A stretch of 15,749 bases of DNA, taken from contig JAJYZL010000004.1 of assembly GCA_021799965.1 (NCBI GenBank), positions 1-15,749 on the forward strand, read 5' to 3'. The notes beneath the pieces were generated by a model. It saw nothing but the letters and a program-made list of their open reading frames with translations, was not told where the DNA came from and did no database searches. The stretch is from a bacterium. Lineage in GTDB: Bacteria > Patescibacteriota > Minisyncoccia > UBA6257 > 02-FULL-45-10c. Shown here piece after piece: positions 13,690-15,749 of this stretch; within the stretch, counting starts at the first letter, position 1, and each line of letters opens with the position of its first letter. A program made the translations under genes and the position numbers.

Positions 13690-14730
13690 TTATTTGATAA
13701 CTATGCTTCGTGCCATGCGATCGACAACGCTATCGAGATCGAATGTCTCGCGTTCGCCTTCGCAGGCTTTTCGTTGCGGATCGTCGTAATTTGCGCATTG
13801 CACTGCTCGGAGACTGAAAGTGAATATAGCGGTCTTTTTGTCTGCCTGCGTAGAGCCGGTCGAATAGAGCGGAAACGCATAGGCGTAGTTGGTATAAATG
13901 CTTCCGGCCGCGCCTTCGCTTTCCTTAGTCACGCAATAGGTCCGGTCATCAACTGTGCGCTTCATGGTAATCCCGGTCCGGGCGGTTTCCGATCCAGCTT
14001 CAGTGCAGGTAAACGGCTGGTTCAAGACCTGAATCTGCGGAGGCCAGTCTTGCGTGTGGATGTAGGTGGTGAGCAAAGTTTCCGGATACTTAAATGTGAT
14101 ACCCGTTTTGCTGTCCGTTGTGGTTTTCCAAAGATCGTTATTTTCTCCAGGGCACTGGGCAAATTCACACTTAGGCCCTGTCCGACTGACATACGAGCCG
14201 TCCGGACATTGTTTGGCTTCTTGCGTGCAGGCGACCTGCCCGGAACCGGTTGCCTTATTGAGCATCCAAATATTGAAATTGAGATAGCCGGCAAAGCTTA
14301 CCCAAAGAATGTATGGCAAAAGAAGCCAAGCGGCTGGCCGGGAGATTTTTGCAAAAGAAATAATCGTCGCAAGAATGGCGAGCCAGAGGAAAATCAATTC
14401 AAAGAAAGCACCGGCCGGAGAATGCAAACCGAAAAAGATAATTGACCAAAGCGTGTTCAAAACTAGCTGTCCAATAAATATACCGAGGGCGATCTTTACA
14501 TCTTTACGATCAAGACCTTTCTTCCAGATCAAGAACGCTGAAATGCCCATCAGGGCAAACAATATCGTCCAAACCGGACCGAACACCCACGCCGGAGGAT
14601 TAAGAGCCGGCTTCACGATCCCGGCATACCAGCCGGCAATTGACGGCGTGGTAAACACCGAGCCAATAATACCGGCAAGCTCGGAGACTACGATGGCAAT
14701 GATAAGTTTAAAGATGTTGTTGATTTTCAT
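13690..14730 (-). CDS. tspO: TspO/MBR family protein fused to a Cys-rich segment and C-terminal extracytoplasmic domain
   Basis: Residues 1-158 are a complete TspO (tryptophan-rich sensory protein): five helices, with the signature region WYAGIVKPALNPPAWVFGPV (34-53) and, before the last helix, the SFAGYLNFNIWMLN ending. TspO binds porphyrins and other tetrapyrroles and acts in stress and tetrapyrrole homeostasis. Normal members end at about 155-160 residues. Here 190 more follow: a Cys-rich stretch (C168, C175, C188, C193, around CPDGSYVSRTGPKCEFAQCP) and a domain of about 145 residues (200-346) with TGITFKYPETLLTTY, as in small secreted PsbP- or Mog1-like folds. Basic loops (WKKGLDRKDVK, AKISR) put the C-terminus outside. 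The Cys segment recurs in other Patescibacteria secreted proteins, from memory. The gene is two bases after its upstream neighbour and four before the next. Confidence 0.88.
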   Translation of the reverse strand: MKINNIFKLIIAIVVSELAGIIGSVFTTPSIAGWYAGIVKPALNPPAWVFGPVWTILFALMGISAFLIWKKGLDRKDVKIALGIFIGQLVLNTLWSIIFFGLHSPAGAFFELIFLWLAILATIISFAKISRPAAWLLLPYILWVSFAGYLNFNIWMLNKATGSGQVACTQEAKQCPDGSYVSRTGPKCEFAQCPGENNDLWKTTTDSKTGITFKYPETLLTTYIHTQDWPPQIQVLNQPFTCTEAGSETARTGITMKRTVDDRTYCVTKESEGAAGSIYTNYAYAFPLYSTGSTQADKKTAIFTFSLRAVQCANYDDPQRKACEGERETFDLDSVVDRMARSIVIK

Positions 14731-14732
14731 AT

Positions 14733-15041
14733 TTATTTTTTAGTTTTATTATGATGTTCTAATAATTTCTCGGCCGGAGAAATTCCACCGAGAGCTTTGT
14801 GCGGAAAGTAATTCCAGGCATCGGTAACCAGCTCGAGGATATTGTCTAACTCCGAAGCATCTCCGCCACGATCAAACATTGCCACAACTTTCATCATATC
14901 GTCGTTGTCTTCTTCGTGGAAAATAACATCCCGGACGTGATCCAGCGTAAAATCGCTCTCAGTTTCTTTAAGCATATCCACGAGCTCCTGCTCGATTTCT
15001 TTCCGCCGTTCAAGAATTTGTTGTTTTGATTCAATTTCCAT
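14733..15041 (-). CDS. Conserved small helical protein, 102 residues
   Basis: No family is recognised with certainty. The N-terminus (1-26, IESKQQILERRKEIEQELVD) is a likely coiled-coil helix. The middle is acidic (VIFHEEDNDDMMKVVAMFDR) and leads to ELDNILELVTDAWNYFPHKA and LGGISPAEKLLEHH. The last part resembles the end of DDE transposases/integrases (P-H-x-x-LGGxxPAE), which may be chance or a distant relation. From memory, proteins ending NYFPHK-LGGxSPAEK are found in several Patescibacteria, next to SEC-C-type genes. It sits between the zinc-ribbon gene (three bases) and the TspO fusion (two bases), so it belongs to the operon. A nucleic-acid role is a guess. Confidence 0.72.
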   Translation of the reverse strand: MEIESKQQILERRKEIEQELVDMLKETESDFTLDHVRDVIFHEEDNDDMMKVVAMFDRGGDASELDNILELVTDAWNYFPHKALGGISPAEKLLEHHNKTKK

Positions 15042-15044
15042 AAA

Positions 15045-15749
15045 TTATTTCTTTAGTGTTTTGTGTTGATTTAAAGGTTCATGCTCTTCGTGTAGCACTT
15101 TATCAGTTTTATGCTCTTTAACGACTTGATGATACTCATTCTTTTCTCGGTTAACATCCATAAAAATATCAACCCCTTTCGCTAATCTTGGGTCTCCGCT
15201 TGGCTTCCAACCTTGAAAAATTTTTCTGACCAATCCAAAACCGGGGCGGGTGCTTTTTAGCCTCAAAGCTTCCTTGATTTCTATTGTCTCTTGTATAGAT
15301 ATCCCATGCCAACTATGTCCACATGCATAACGGTAGCAAAAATTATTCTCTGCTTTTTCTGCTTCCATCACAAGAATTGGAGTATTACATGTGGGGCAAA
15401 TACCCTCAGCAACAGATTTTAGAAACCGCTCATATTCCGGAGAGATTTTTCCGTTAGGAGGACTGGATTTTTTCAGCTGTTCGTTTGCGTAAGAAATCAG
15501 TTCCTTTTTCCAGGTATCTGTTTTTTGAACTAAGTCCCAGTCAACATTTTCCACGATCCCTTCTTTTGTAAGAACTTTATATTGAACATCAAGAGTTTTA
15601 CGTGTTGGTCGCTCGTGCTTAAAATAAGAGGATAAAAGTTCGTTGTGAACGAGCACCATGAAATCATGCAAATATGACCCGATCGTAAAGGTGCATTGAT
15701 TTATATCGTGAGCTATCTTTTCGGCTTCTTTTTGATCCCACTTACGCCA
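15045..15749 (-). CDS. Zinc-ribbon protein of unknown function, 5' end outside window
   Basis: The frame is open to the window edge, so the TTG at 15671 is internal. 234 residues are visible. A helical N-terminal part has HDFMVLVHNELLSSYF. Then comes a zinc ribbon: C-P-T-C (in AEGICPTCNTPILV) paired with CYRYACGHSWHG, which gives four Cys plus a His. The C-terminal part (RPGFGLVRKIFQGWKPSGDP and VDIFMDVNREKNEYHQVVK, ending in EHEPLNQHKTLKK) matches, from memory, the tail of a family in Candidate Phyla Radiation genomes. It likely binds zinc and perhaps a nucleic acid; this is inference. It is the first gene of the five-gene operon that can be seen, and its start and promoter lie outside. No signal peptide is visible. 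Confidence 0.75.
   Translation of the reverse strand, partial: WRKWDQKEAEKIAHDINQCTFTIGSYLHDFMVLVHNELLSSYFKHERPTRKTLDVQYKVLTKEGIVENVDWDLVQKTDTWKKELISYANEQLKKSSPPNGKISPEYERFLKSVAEGICPTCNTPILVMEAEKAENNFCYRYACGHSWHGISIQETIEIKEALRLKSTRPGFGLVRKIFQGWKPSGDPRLAKGVDIFMDVNREKNEYHQVVKEHKTDKVLHEEHEPLNQHKTLKK

Noticed and set aside
13654..14445. Plus-strand frame of 263 codons
   Set aside because: Shadow of the TspO-fusion gene; the minus strand has clear TspO motifs and operon spacing.
15669..15671. TTG start of the zinc-ribbon gene
   Set aside because: The frame stays open to the window edge with protein-like sequence, so the gene is cut by the edge.

Overview
The window reads like a piece of a Patescibacteria (Candidate Phyla Radiation, Parcubacteria-like) genome. 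The evidence is indirect: AT-rich DNA, short intergenic gaps, mostly no Shine-Dalgarno sequence, small envelope proteins with one N-terminal anchor, an archaeal-type prolyl-tRNA synthetase, and several uncharacterised families that I associate from memory with this group. TGA is used as a stop, so the code looks standard (table 11).

Layout. Positions 1-6589 (+) hold a tight co-directional run: the end of an ABC-2 permease, a secreted and anchored beta-rich protein, a DUF347 multi-pass protein with an extra outside domain, an anchored M15 peptidase, an anchored protein-L-isoaspartate methyltransferase homologue and, overlapping it by 4 bases, a large spermidine-synthase-like membrane protein. 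This looks like an envelope operon. Most of its soluble domains are predicted outside the membrane, including two Rossmann-type SAM-binding folds, which is odd. Positions 6652-8106 (-) are proS, convergent with that operon, with its own promoter and a structured leader carrying a tiny open frame.

Positions 8322-9005 (+) form a self-contained gene (promoter, strong ribosome site, intrinsic terminator) for a small family of unknown function. Positions 9123-11822 (-) hold an Ltp-repeat membrane protein (possible phage superinfection exclusion), an unknown helical protein, a class I methyltransferase and a GIY-YIG nuclease-like gene. The gaps here contain a dispersed repeat with core TCTCGAGYRCT and several hairpins. 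The GIY-YIG gene is bracketed by inverted copies of a REP-like repeat, and one copy is translated as its C-terminus. Positions 11985-12560 (+) are a GNAT acetyltransferase. Positions 12561-12960 are a repeat-bounded interval with a probable small hidden reading frame.

Positions 15749-12961 (-) form a five-gene operon with gaps of 2-32 bases: a zinc-ribbon protein (cut by the window edge), a 102-residue protein, TspO fused to an outside domain, a conserved 170-residue protein and a 59-residue acidic protein. It ends at a perfect 15-bp palindrome. The strongest candidates for something undescribed are the repeat-bracketed GIY-YIG unit, the pair of apparently extracytoplasmic SAM-fold enzymes, the intergenic repeat family and the TspO-fusion operon. 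No tRNA, rRNA, CRISPR array or classical insertion sequence was seen.
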